Below are positions 11,696 through 22,380 of a stretch of 64,000 bases of DNA, piece by piece. The notes under the pieces are model-generated. The model had not been told where the DNA came from and did not search any database. It saw only the letters and a list, made by a program, of their open reading frames with translations. This DNA is from Botryosphaeria dothidea (Eukaryota; Ascomycota; Dothideomycetes; Botryosphaeriales; Botryosphaeriaceae): the NCBI GenBank assembly GCA_011503125.2, contig WWBZ02000073.1, positions 1,612,001 through 1,676,000 on the forward strand, given 5' to 3'. Position numbers and translations under genes: made by a program. How positions within the stretch are numbered: position 1 is the first letter of the stretch; each line of letters opens with the position of its first letter.

Positions 11696-12207
11696 GGCGA
11701 CGGTAACGCGCTTGGATGGCGCGACTAAACGGATCGGTGTGCTGAGTGAAAACGATGGCAGGGCGCGCAAAAGCGCATGACCAGACGCGGAGCACGCTTT
11801 GTAGTGACAACGAGGGTGCTGGTGTTCACAGCGATCAATGAAGTTGTCGAGAGAGCGACGCGTCGGCACGCGCTGCGGCGGCACCACGCACCTGTCAGGC
11901 ATCGGTGGGTCGGTGGCTTGGCGGCCTGTGACCGGTCCTAGCCAAAACGCCCAAGCTTCAAATGACATAGCACGCGTAGCTCTAGCCAAGTTTCCGCCGA
12001 CTCCAATCACTACCGCCTCCTCGACACGTTGTCGACACCTTTTCCCCTGCGAATCCGCCCCGTTGCGCCCTTCCCGCTCCCCCTCCGCATGATGCAGTAA
12101 GCCGCGGGGCTAACAAATACTCGCGTCTATATCACGCGTACGCTCCTCACGCTCCCGAGCTCTTTATTCCTTGCCATGATCTCGTCCAGCACTGACACGA
12201 TAGCGAT
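11696..12207. promoter_or_regulatory. bidirectional promoter, smc1 / gpc1, with ACGCGT cluster
   Basis: 512 bp between two start codons. Three perfect ACGCGT palindromes lie at 11858-11863, 11972-11977 and 12134-12139, with a fourth at about 12396 inside the gpc1 coding region. ACGCGT is the MluI cell-cycle box bound by MBF-type factors (Mbp1/Swi6 in yeast). Elsewhere in the window I find it about once per 4 kb by eye, so three in 282 bp is a local cluster. Confidence 0.5.
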
Positions 12208-13979
12208 ATGGCTACAGACCGCCCGCCACAGATCCCCGACCGTCCTACACACAACCGCCGAATATCTGGCCTTCAAATCATCGAAGAAGGGCTCAGCATG
12301 TCCGACTTGTTAAACATCCCAAGCTCTCGCTCAGAGCCCGCCCTCGGCGGCACTTCCGAGGCCTCCCAGATCCCTTCTGCTGGCGACTCGACACACGCGT
12401 CGTCCGCGCTCAGCGTAGATGGCTACCTCTCTTCATCACCAGAGACACCAGGCCTCTCGCGATCTGGCTCTTTCTCTGCCAGTAGCAAGTACGATGACGA
12501 CGAGGATGAGAGCTTCGTCCCTCCCGATCGCCTCACTATCTTCGACATGATCGAGAATCTCGCCCTTCCACAACGTATCGAACAGTTTCAGCGCTCGCTT
12601 TCCGAACAGAAAACAAAGCTTCAGCGCCAACAACAGCGTCTGAAGTCACAAGGCGTGAACGCAAAGGACAAGGTCATCGACGAATGGCGTCGGCGGGTGC
12701 CAACCGCAGACGAACGGCTGGATAAGTACAAAAAGCGTATGCACCAGTCTGTTGAACGTCTCGGTGAAAGGTGGAACGATTCGAAGGCCGTGACTGCGCG
12801 CGAGAAGATTTCGTTCATTGCTGGTGTTCTCAACATTTTCATCAGCGGCTACCTCATCGGCGCTCACCCTGAGTGGTTCCACACCTGGTACTCGGCGCAG
12901 CTGCTCTATTTCATGCCCATCCGCTATTACACTTACCACAAGAGAGGCTATCACTATTTCCTCGCCGACTTGTGCTACTTCACCAATTTCCTCCTCTTCC
13001 TCAGCATCTGGATATTCCCCAACAGCAAACGCCTGTTCATCAGTTCATATTGCTTAGCCTTTGGCAACAATGCCGTGGCTATTGCTATGTGGCGGAACTC
13101 GCTGGTCTTCCATTCTCTGGACAAAGTGACCTCGTATGTGATCCAACGGTCGATTTTGAGATAGATTCCAGCATTACTGACGTAGTACCTAGACTTTTCA
13201 TCCACATAATGCCCTGTGCTACCCTGCACTGCATGGTGCACCTCATTCCAGCCTCTCTCCAACTGGAGAAATTCCCGGCGGTCCACACCATCATCCACTC
13301 AGCACCTGACTCTCCGGAACATTATACCCTCCGTCAGATGGTGATCTGGGCTACTGTACCGTATGCTATCTGGCAACTCTCTTATCACTTCTTGATCACC
13401 GTCAGACGCCGTGAGAAGATTGCAGCAGGACGCCCCACTTCTTTCACCTGGTTGCGCAAGTCATACGGGCCGACCTTGATTGGCAAGGCAGTCTTAAGCC
13501 TTCCCTCGTCCTGGCAGGAGCCTGCATTTATGTTCATACAGTACAGCTATGCAGTTCTCACGATGGTCCCTTGTCCCATCTGGTTCTGGTATCGCTGGGC
13601 CTCTTCTGGTTTCCTCATGACAGTGTTTATTTGGTCCATTTACAATGGCGCCAACTATTACATTGAAGTGTTCGGCAAGCGCTTCCAGAAAGAGCTGGAC
13701 GCACTCAAGCGCGACGTATCCAAGTGGCAAAATACTCCGGACCTTGGTAGCGGCTTGAAAACGCCGGGCGAGGAAAAAGACGAAGCCGTGCCGAAGACCG
13801 AAGGTGTCGGAGACGAGCAAAATAGGCCGCAGAAACTGAGCATGGGTGCAGCTGCAGGAATCAATGTTCAGAAAGCTGACAGAAGCGGTAGCATTGAGGC
13901 CATCCCTCTCTTGGACGAGACCAAGGGTGCCAGCGGAGCACAGCCGCAAGGCAATGGAGATCTGAGGGAGAGGAAGTAA
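12208..13979 (+). CDS. gpc1: glycerophosphocholine acyltransferase 1 (membrane protein)
   Basis: 570 residues from exons 12208-13133 and 13193-13979 across a 59-nt intron (GTATGT...CCTAG). Gpc1 acylates glycerophosphocholine with acyl-CoA to give lysophosphatidylcholine, part of phosphatidylcholine remodelling in the ER. The N-terminal 110 residues are Ser-rich and disordered, followed by a charged helical region (RRVPTADERLDKYKKRMHQS) and then the membrane domain (the former DUF2838): about eight hydrophobic segments starting at FIAGVLNIFISGYLIG, with family-typical polar motifs HPEWFHTWY, YYTYHKRGYHYFLADLCYF, FHSLDKVTS and the HIMPC block right after the intron. The C-terminal 100 residues are hydrophilic. 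The start (MATDRPPQ) is the first ATG after the short divergent promoter. Identification rests on motif order and topology and is strong. Confidence 0.9.
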
Positions 13980-14516
13980 ACAGGCCGAGACGAGTTGAAC
14001 GAATTATGAGCGTATGTCCGATATACCCGTCGGTCCTTTTTACTTTGCTCTCGTTAGTACATGTAGTCGATTGTCACCTTTACCACAGCGATTTCGCCGG
14101 CGTGTGCCATCTTGAGCAAGGTGCAAGGCGTCACGATGCATGAGTTCTGGCCTGATGTTCTCATCGGTCGTAATTTGGAATAATCTGCTTTAGAGGCTTG
14201 TTGCCGCCAAAACCATTATTTCGGTTCTAGATATAATTAAGTGAACTCAAGTGCGCACCGATTGGAGCCAACGTGAAGATGAAATAACTTTAAGTGTGGC
14301 AAGTAATAGGATATTGCAATATTATCAAGGTAGGAAAGTCATAGCCGCTGATATTGGGGGAAGCCGAATCAAGAATGGCCAAGAGTTTTATATCCCTGCG
14401 TCGATCCCGCAATCCTCCGGGGGCGCGAGGGGCACCGCATGACGTCGGCCTCGACCTCACCTCACTTCAATTTTGTCTGTCACCCGCCTCCCTCGCCTCT
14501 CCGAGTCCCCGACACC
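13980..14516. other. intergenic region, gpc1 3' flank / Rdx-gene promoter
   Basis: 537 bp between two plus-strand genes. Locally AT-rich (14220-14390). No gene, RNA or repeat recognised. Confidence 0.5.
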
Positions 14517-15306
14517 ATGACTGATGTTAAGCTTCCCCGGGTAGCAATCACGTACTGCACACAGTGCAAGTGGATGCTCCGCGCTGCATACGTGAGTAGC
14601 TCCAATGGCGAGAAAAAACAGATCGTGACTTTATCTGTCGATTTTCTGCTGCATTAGGCTATATAGCACTGTTGAGCTCATGTTAACCTTTCTTGGAAAC
14701 GAAGTTTGGTCAAGAGCTGTTGTCGACTTTTGGTATGACGATCGGCGAGATCTCCCTCATCCCGGCTACAGGAGGCATTTTCACAGTAAACCTAGTACGA
14801 CACTCCACGGCTCGTGAGCCCACTAGGAGCCCATAAACGCTGCATAAATTAGCTTTTGACTGACAGATCCAGACATATAAACCCTCTGAGGTTGCTGGAG
14901 CCAGGGAGGACGCGTCTGCAGAAGTGCAGAATGTGTTGCTGTGGGATCGCAAGGTCGAAGGTGGCTTTCCAGGTGAGCTCACACTCTACATGTCCAGACC
15001 ATCTTCAGTATGCGTTTTTCGGTTCATACTGCATGAAATGTTTCCCTGTATCTTGATCTCAGGAAATGGTTCTCATGAATCTTCACAGAAACAAAGGTTC
15101 TCAAACAACGCGTAAGGGATCATCTTGAGCCTTCCAGGAACCTTGGTCATTCGGATGTCCATGGAAAGAAGGGAAATGAAAAGAGCGATGTGGCTCTCCA
15201 CCAGCCACAGACGGTAGCTGAGACCAAGCCAGCAAGTGAGAGTGATGTAGTTGCTTCGAGGGTGAAGCGCAACGCAGATGGCACCGTATGCGAGGACTGC
15301 CAATGA
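14517..15306 (+). CDS. Rdx (SelT/SelW/SelH-like) thioredoxin-fold protein
   Basis: 162 residues assembled from exons 14517-14591, 14705-14794, 14867-14972 and 15089-15306 (introns 113, 72 and 116 nt). The protein belongs to the Rdx family of small selenoprotein-W/T-like redox proteins: it opens with a beta strand and a CxxC motif (Cys14-Thr-Gln-Cys17), and continues with the fungal family pattern CKWMLRAAY, FGQELLSTF, GEISLIPATGGIFTV, LLWDRKVEGGFPE and LKQRVRDHLEP. Both redox positions are cysteine, as expected in fungi, which lack selenocysteine. The C-terminus is lysine/glutamine-rich and ends in a second CxxC-like pair (CEDCQ). Two details are less certain: intron 1 ends at AAG rather than YAG, and intron 2 could start 9 nt earlier (GTAAAC) without changing frame. 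The physiological substrate is unknown; the family is linked to thiol homeostasis. Confidence 0.82.
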
Positions 15307-15688
15307 GTAGCCGGCTTCGAGTTCGAATTCAACGGATGTTAAACTGATTGAAGGCGTCAGCTCGAGATTTCGCTCAAATACTGCAACTGTATCTGTGCAG
15401 CGGGGTTCCGCCACCGGAAGCACCATAATAGAGTCCCACCTGGCCGCGTCTGCGCCAACCTCACTTACAAGCGCAGAAAGCTTTGGATTTTTCAGGCGAG
15501 AGTGATCGAAAGTGAGATGGCAGCGCGCGTCCTATGCAAAAGTGAATCCTTGTCACAACCCACACGTGCAGCCATATGAGCACGGACCTTTTGGCTCACC
15601 TTTATATTCGCTGTTTCTTCTCTGTCACTCTCTTGCTTTTCATCCTTGACAACCTCCGGCCGGACAACCTCACGGGTTCCAAGCGAAC
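15307..15688. other. intergenic region upstream of the F-box-like gene
   Basis: 382 bp between two plus-strand genes; promoter of the 15689 gene. Nothing else recognised. Confidence 0.5.
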
Positions 15689-16534
15689 ATGGACAACGAC
15701 ATGCCGTGCGCCGTCATGCCCAAGAAGCCAATCGGCTTCATGGACCTCCCTCGAGAGCTCAGACAGCGGATTCTCTCCAAAGCCGCAGGAGTCTGCAACC
15801 TACGTCGTGAGACTGCGCAGCTGATCGCCAATCTTCCGAAGGACCCAAACAAGCGCTACGCGGCAGTCCACCAGTTCACCCAGGTTGAGAATTTCCTACC
15901 CTCCGATCCCGCAGCCAACGAAATCTCGAAGTCGGATGCGGTCAAGTACGCCGAGTTCCACCGTCTTTACTGCATCAATAGCATGACACGTCTTGACATG
16001 ATCTGTGTCGAATGGAAGTGGCTCACCGAAGAGTTCCCTGTTGACATCTTCGACCTTCCTTACTGGAAGCCCAGCCCCGGCCAGAAGACCATGACAGTAG
16101 CCATCAACCCCCATGACGCCCGCGTGCGTCACTTCAACAACCGCCGCAACGAAGTGTTGGCACTCAGCTGGATGGCCCATGACCAATCGGACACCTCAGT
16201 CACGACGCCGTATTACTTTCCTGAAGTGAAGCGCACCGATGACTATGCGATCGTCAACCTGATCAAGAAGTACGTGCCTCAGGAGATTGAACACCTTCAA
16301 CTCAGCAGCCCCAGCGGCTGGAGTCATCTCTATAAACCTTCTAGCGATGGCCGTGTGGTTGAATGGATCAGCCTCTTCTTCCGCATCTCCCGCAAGCACT
16401 GTAAGGTTGTCTTTTTGAACTCCGCAGAAAAGCACTACGACAGATATTGTCACGAGTCGCCTTTGATGAATGGCAAAGACCATCGCCGTTACCTCATGAC
16501 GATCGATCCCCGCTTCGATCCTTTCTTGTCCTGA
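15689..16534 (+). CDS. hypothetical protein with F-box-like N-terminus
   Basis: Single-exon gene for 281 residues. Residues about 16-30 (GFMDLPRELRQRIL) resemble the start of an F-box (LPxELRxxIL), which in fungi recruits substrates to SCF ubiquitin ligases, but the rest of the domain is not clear. The remainder is a mixed alpha/beta-looking region with several Trp and Tyr residues (MICVEWKWLTEEFP, YFPEVKRTDDYAI, GWSHLYKPSSDGR) and no membrane segment or signal peptide. The codon use is like that of neighbouring genes and there are no frame breaks, so it is probably real. This architecture (degenerate F-box plus an unassigned body) is very common among lineage-specific fungal proteins; I assign no function. 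The alternative start at MPCAVMPKK would drop four residues only. Confidence 0.72.
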   Translation: MDNDMPCAVMPKKPIGFMDLPRELRQRILSKAAGVCNLRRETAQLIANLPKDPNKRYAAVHQFTQVENFLPSDPAANEISKSDAVKYAEFHRLYCINSMTRLDMICVEWKWLTEEFPVDIFDLPYWKPSPGQKTMTVAINPHDARVRHFNNRRNEVLALSWMAHDQSDTSVTTPYYFPEVKRTDDYAIVNLIKKYVPQEIEHLQLSSPSGWSHLYKPSSDGRVVEWISLFFRISRKHCKVVFLNSAEKHYDRYCHESPLMNGKDHRRYLMTIDPRFDPFLS

Positions 16535-17820
16535 TTCAAGGCTATGAGAGGCCTCGCCCTCGCGCTTCATATGGATGCTGTTTTGGCAAGTATTCTCCCT
16601 TTGCTCCTTCGAGCTACATCTATCTGTCAATTTTCTACTAACGAAACGCAGACACAACGGTCGATCTAAATGTCCAGGTGTGGTGGGCACTCGACAGGCA
16701 AGTTTAAGGCCTCACTCTTCACCTTTGTGCAAGATAACCGGTGTGTATGTACAGGGAACCTTCTTGGCCTCGAACACGTGTGCGGCAAACTACGAGCGCT
16801 GTCTGCGCACCGATTCCATCCTGTTTGCTTCTAAGCGGCGTTCTTGCATTCCGGAGGTCCATACAAAAAAAAAGAGTTAGAAGTAGCTGTGCATGAGTAA
16901 TCATGATCCATCTGAGTTCTTATGCTCGTGACCCTACTCTGCGCGAAGAAGTGACATTACGCATGGGGAGTAGAAGCATTCATCCGGACGAGAGTGTCCG
17001 GCAGAAGCGGTGACGCCTCCGTCCCGACGACTGCTTCGACTCCCCCACCGGCCGATGATGCAATGCCTAACACATCCGCACGGCGCGCACAGCTCGTACA
17101 AAGGGCATCTCAGACTTCCGAAGACGGGGGTGCCCGAAGTGCCAGGGAAAGCGCGGCATACACGACATACGTAATGGCCACGCGAGAGCAGCAGAAGAGC
17201 CCGAAAACTTGGTTCCAATAAAGCATGCCACGACATGACACGCATCTATCTTTTTTTTCTTGCCCTTGCACACCAGCCACAGCCGTATTTTTCTTCCAAG
17301 TCCCAGCTCGTCGGGACGCGCCTCTCTTTTTGCGGGGAGGGTGTGACGGGAAAGGGCAGGCACACGAAGCGGCGAGGCCGGTGGTGGAAAGGAAAAGCCT
17401 CTTATTTTTGGGCTCGTTTACATAAACAGGTTCTTATCGTTTTTTCTCCCCGTACATGCAATGCACAGACGGCTCGTTACGCAGATGCCGCGCATATACG
17501 AGGGCCTCCATCCCCCCCATGTTCGCGGGAACAAGGGTGCGTGGGGGAGAGAGAGCATTCTAATTGATTGAGGGGTGGATGGGCTGGCCATACAGAAGCG
17601 TACACCGCCACCCGGCGCAAGCCGCACCGCTTGAAAGTAGGTTTCCTCCTTCAAAGTCAAAAAGAAAAGTAGGCAACTGTAGCAGCGTGGTTTCGTGTTT
17701 CGTGTCGGCGGCGGCGAAAAGGAGAAATACAGAAGGGAATTTGTTTGAAGAATGCAAAGAGTCGCAGACACGGAAACAGGTCGCGCGCGCAATGCGGTCA
17801 GAACGTTATTTCCATTTTTA

Positions 17821-17861
17821 GAGAGAGAGAGAGGGCGAGAGAGGGCGAGAGAGGGCGAGAG
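17821..17861 (+). repeat. GA-rich minisatellite
   Basis: A GA tract passes into three copies of a 10-bp GAGAGAGGGC-type unit. Non-coding; likely polymorphic. Confidence 0.8.
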
Positions 17862-18117
17862 CCACCACTGCTGCAAGGCCCTCCACCATGTAGGGCAGCA
17901 CAGAGACGGTATAACGTCGAGAGCATCTTGCTGCACGAGAGTATGGGGAGGGGAGAGAAAAGGGTCTGGAGCCACGTTTCTGACTGCTCAGCCAGCCTCT
18001 TTCCCTCTCTCCGCATCCACTCAAACCAGGGCCAGCACTCTCGCGCAAAGTCAAGGACCCCTTCAACGGTAAGCAAGGCTCACCGGTGGAACGATTGAGG
18101 CGACAGGAGGTCTCTCC

Positions 18118-18118
<1 letters not shown>

Positions 18119-18152
<34 letters not shown>
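18119..18152 (+). repeat. (CT)17 microsatellite
   Basis: Perfect CT dinucleotide run in gene-free DNA, with the GA-rich repeat 260 bp upstream (together an inverted purine/pyrimidine pair). Confidence 0.9.
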
Positions 18153-18155
<3 letters not shown>

Positions 18156-18459
18156 CGCGCATTGATGGGAGGGAGAGAGACGGTGTCTTTCACTAGCACA
18201 ATTTACCGAAAGCCCGCTCCGCCCGCTCCCTTGCAGCAAGCAGCATCCGACGGCCAGCGCAGCGTCGGTCCGTAGACTCGCACCAATTCGGACAATGCTC
18301 AGTGGCCCTTCGCGCCGACGCGTTTCCCCGTTTCCCCCCGTCCGTCATTTCGGAGAGGGGAGACGAGGCCCGCACCGGCCCCGGCTCCTCCGCCGTAACT
18401 AATGAACCCGGCCCGTGTAGGACGGAGGGCAAGTAGGTTTTTATTCGGCGCCACACTAG

Positions 18460-18474
18460 CGGCGGCGGCGGCGA

Positions 18475-18510
<36 letters not shown>

Positions 18511-18513
18511 TGG
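18460..18513 (+). repeat. compound trinucleotide repeat (GGC)n(CAG)n(TAG)n
   Basis: Three adjacent trinucleotide tracts that change by one base each. The TAG part excludes coding in that frame on the plus strand, so it is not a homopolymeric amino-acid tract of a gene. Confidence 0.85.
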
Positions 18514-19768
18514 CCGACTTTCGAAAGGAGTTCGTGCGAGTTTAGCGCAGGAAGCTCGGGGATTGAGGGAAAAAAGATTCCTTAGGCCAAAAGGGCATTG
18601 AAAAAAATGCCATCGTTTGATGCGACAACCAGTTGGCCTTCTCTAGCGTCAAACGAAAGTCTTGGTCTTTTCTCTCTCCCTCCTTTCTACCCTACGCGCG
18701 CGCAAAAGCCCTGTTGAGTCAAAAGCAGGAAAAGGGGGCGATGCCGGCGTGGAGGGCGAATGGGAAAGAAGAACCGGATGAAGGATCGATTGTGAGAAAA
18801 AGGCGTCGTGTCTTTTGTGTGGGTTCCCGAGAGCGAGGAGAAAAATTCGGGTCCCTTGTCTCAGATCCTTTGCGTTGTAAAGCGTTCGGAGGATGGTTGG
18901 GGGCGACAAAAATAGCAGATATGCTGGTTGGCGGCGCGGGCGACAAGGGTGAGGGAGGGATTGCGCTCAGAGGATGGCACGGATTACACAAGACCCCATG
19001 ATCATCGCGGATTCCGACCAACACCATGCATCCTACACGACTGTGCCGCGATCGTGTGATCTGGCATCTTCAAACCAATAACCGGTGGTCACGCATGCAG
19101 ACGAGTGAGAAATTAGCGTTGGTTGTAGAAATCGTTTTACGTTTCTGTGACTACGATGTTATTCGTTCTCCTTCCCACATGTATAGTGTCTAGAACCATC
19201 ATTGAGTTTGTGGTATTTGGTTTGATGCAAAGTAAAGGAAAAAGTCCAGACCAGCCGAACCCGGTGTTTCCCATCTCTTCCTATTCTCTCTTGTGAGACA
19301 AAAGACAAATCCCTCCCATCGCCATACTTAGGGCATCGCTTTTTTGTGTTGGTATACGATGATGACCTGAAGGACAGGTGACAAGAAAAGCAAGTCGCTA
19401 GAAAAACCAAGACGTGTGCAAAAACCAACATTACGCGTGTCTATCCCTCAGCGAGCGCTTCGAATGGGGGAAGGATTGTTGTAGTAGGTTGTCGTAGTCG
19501 TCAAAAGACTTTCAGCCGTCCAAGCAACATTGGCGCCAAGTGGTAACAAGACACTGGTGTGGGAGAATTCCAAAGCCAAGAAGCAAGTACGGAGCGTACA
19601 TGGTATCCCCCAGATCGCTGCTGTTCCCCAACGCCGAACAGTGAACAACACAAGGTATAATGAGCAAAGACTAGTGTGTAAGAAAAAGAAAGAGGCCCGA
19701 AGCCTCTGGGTTCTTTCTTTGAGGAACCCAAGTAGAAGTACAGAGGTTGACAAGGACGCGTGTCGCAA

Positions 19769-22380
19769 TCATATTGCGAGGTCGGAGGCATCGTAGGAAA
19801 TTGGCGCGCCACCGATAACGTTGTCCCATTTGGGCTGGCCCTTGTCTTCCTCAGGCATAGAGTGCAGCGCCTCTGCGCGCTTGAGCGTCTGCACGTCGAG
19901 GTCGGTGACCCATTGCTTGCCGTCGCCGCCAGGCAGCTTCATGCGGACCTCGAACTCCTGATCAAGCATCATGTCATCCTTCCACAGACGGCGGGGGCCG
20001 TCGTACACGCAGAGGACGCGCTTCTTCATCTTCATGCGCTCGGTAGGACAACCCCAAGAGACGGGGTAGTTCTTGCGCTTCTTGCGCGAGCTGGCCGACG
20101 GTAGCGTCACGCCACCCTTTGACAGGGTCAGGCCAACGCGACGGGTGTTGCCTTTCTCACCAGAGGACTTTTGGGGGGTGGAGGAAGTGCCATCCCCGGC
20201 GTGCGAACCGACACCCCGGGGATGTGTTAATTGTCAATGCGAACTGTTTCCGCGCCGTGCCTTCTTAGGGCGGCGCACACCATAGGTGTCGTCATTCGCA
20301 TCGTCGTTGTCGAATTCCTCCTCATCCTCCTCATCGTCGTAGGTGCCCGTGTATTCGGGCATGTCATTGGACAGGTGGTGCTTCTCCAGCGTCTCCTTGA
20401 CGTCCTCATCATCCGCGACGCTCGTGAGCAGCTTCTCGTTGACGGCCTCAGCGGGGTCCGCCTGCTGCACAACGCGCAACACACAGTCGTCGAGATGCTC
20501 GTAGAACTCCTGGGCATTGGCGAAGGTGACGGAGCAAGTCGAGCAAGTGCCTGCGGTGCTGGTACCAGTATATGCCTTCTTGCCAGTCGGGCTCTTCTTG
20601 CGGCTGTTGGGAGGGGTCTGCTCGACGCCGTGGACCGACGTCAAGTGGCGCTTGAAGACGTCGGCGCGGTTGAACGACTTTTCAGCCGCAGAGCCAGAGC
20701 CGGGGCAGAAGCCGCACACCATTGTACCCTTGTAATGGGTCAAGGTGTGCCTGTTCTTGTCGTATTTCCTCGCAAAGCCCTTGAGATGGTACTCCTATAG
20801 TGGCGAGTCAGTGGTGCCGATCGCTAAGACGGCGGAGCTGATCACACTTACGCAGGTGGTGATGGGGCACTTCTCGGGCCGCTCGCTCTGGTGAGTGAGC
20901 ATATGCGCCTTCAGGTCCTTGAAGACACGGCCGCAGCCCTCGATGGGGCACATGCCCTTCTCCCGCGACTCGTCGTCCAACTCGAAGCTGTTGCTGCGCC
21001 CGCTCGTCTGCGACTGACGAGACTGGACGGATGCAGCGGAAGGGCGGCGGGCGGTGTTGTAAGCGGGATAAGGCTGGAAAGACTGCTGGTGAAGGTAGGG
21101 CGACTGGCTGCCGGAGCGCTTGAAGCGTCTCGAGTCGGTTACATTGTGCGAGGAAGTATTGGAGGGGGCGGGGGACGGAGGCTGCTCTACAAAAGTTTGG
21201 AATTGGAGGGACGGAGTCGAAAAGTCCGGGAACGGGGAGCCCCCGAACGGGAGGGACTCCGCGAAAGGTTGAATCAGGGTCGGGTCTGCAAGCATCATCG
21301 TGGTCAGTTGAGGCCCTTGGCAGCTGACGAGATGTAAAGCAATCGAGTAAAGGAGAAAAATGACACAGCAGGACGGAGGAGAGACGGAAAAGATAAAGGA
21401 AACCGACAGGAAGAATCCATTGGCGATGACGAAGCGTCGAGAGCGGCTTGCGGGGATGCAGAGACTAGGGAGACTGGGGAGCCTGAAGCATCGGCGGGGA
21501 CGAAGCCAGCTGAAAGCTCGGTTGGCGCCCCGCTAAGCCGCATTAGGCTTGACAATAGGGAACTTCGGCGCCTCCGATTTGCGCTCAGAGCTGCCGCCGA
21601 TCGGGCGGTGGGCTGATAGGGAAGAGGCGCAGGCGCTGGGCTAAATGAAACCATGGCCGAGGCTGGTGTTGTCGGGGTCTTGAAAACATCTTCATCCTTG
21701 ACCGGCGTCGACAACCGCGCCGTGCTGGACGGAATAGACTGACTCGCAGAACTGAAAGGACGCGCGCGAGAATTTTGCGAAGAATGCGGCCGCTCCCGAT
21801 CGGACGGCGGCGAAAAATGCGAGGTGAAAGGAAAGGCGGAGCGAGCGCTGGCTTGCGACGGCGAAGAAAATTTAGACTCACCAACACATCCCGAGATCTT
21901 GTCGGTTGCAACCATGCCCTCGTACTCGAAGCCGCACGTGGTGAACGAGTCAGACGCCTCCAGGCCCGGGGCAAGCCCGAGGCCCTGGCCCAGCACGCTC
22001 CAGGGCTCGCTGAAGTGCTGGCCCATGGACGGCGAGCCGGCGGCCGACGGCGACGTGCTCTGCGCAGACGCCGTCGACTCGGAGGCGGTCGACAGTTGCG
22101 GCGGGCAGACCTCGAATGATTGGGAGCCCGAGGCGGGCGATGCGGCGGGCGAGTAGGGCAGGTAGCTCTGCTTGAACGAGTACATGTTGCTCTGGGGCGC
22201 GGCGAAGGCGTGCATGGCGGGCTGAGCGTCGAAGGTGGTGTAGGCGTGGCTGTACTGATATGAGGCAGCCGAGGAGGGGTACTGGCCATGGGCGAGCAGG
22301 CCGGTATACGACTCCTCCTGCGAGGGGTAGAGGTCGAAGTCGTTTGACGGCATGGTGGTGGAGGTCGAGTATGAGACCAT
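19769..22380 (-). CDS. sltA: SltA/ACE1-like C2H2 zinc-finger transcription factor (internal TGA at 20234-20236)
   Basis: Exons 21408-22380, 20852-21285 and 19769-20794 (introns 122 and 57 nt). The N-terminal 400 residues are Ser/Pro/Gln-rich, typical of an activation region. Then come three C2H2 fingers: CPIEGC...HMLTH, CPITTC then EYHLKGFARKYDKNRHTLTH, and CGFCPGSG...RHLTSVH, followed by a degenerate fourth (CSTC...HLDDC). The spacing and wording match A. nidulans SltA and T. reesei ACE1, which act in cation/alkalinity tolerance and cellulase repression respectively. After the acidic stretch EEDEEEFDNDDANDDTY the frame meets TGA at 20234-20236, but the same frame continues into the conserved C-terminal block (KNYPVSWGCP, KKRVLCVYDGPRRLWKDD) to 19769. 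Either a 111-nt intron (GTGCGC...CAAAAG, about 20149-20259) removes the TGA in frame, or it is read through; see findings. The gene is flanked by unusually long gene-free DNA. Confidence 0.78.
20228..20236 (-). other. stop codon in CARYYA readthrough-like context
   Basis: On the minus strand the SltA-like frame reads TGA-CAA-TTA. CARYYA after a stop is the tobacco-mosaic-type leaky context, which also promotes readthrough in yeast reporters. The downstream frame is open for 155 codons and contains a conserved domain. A splice explanation is also available, so the role of the motif is unproven. Confidence 0.4.

Larger units (their letters stand above)
16535..19768. other. gene-free region with microsatellites
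   Basis: About 3.2 kb with no convincing gene on either strand. Reading frames here are short, compositionally skewed and lack any family motif. It contains several simple repeats (listed separately) and lies at the 3' side of the SltA-like gene, which may contribute a long 3' UTR. An undetected non-coding RNA cannot be excluded. Confidence 0.5.
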
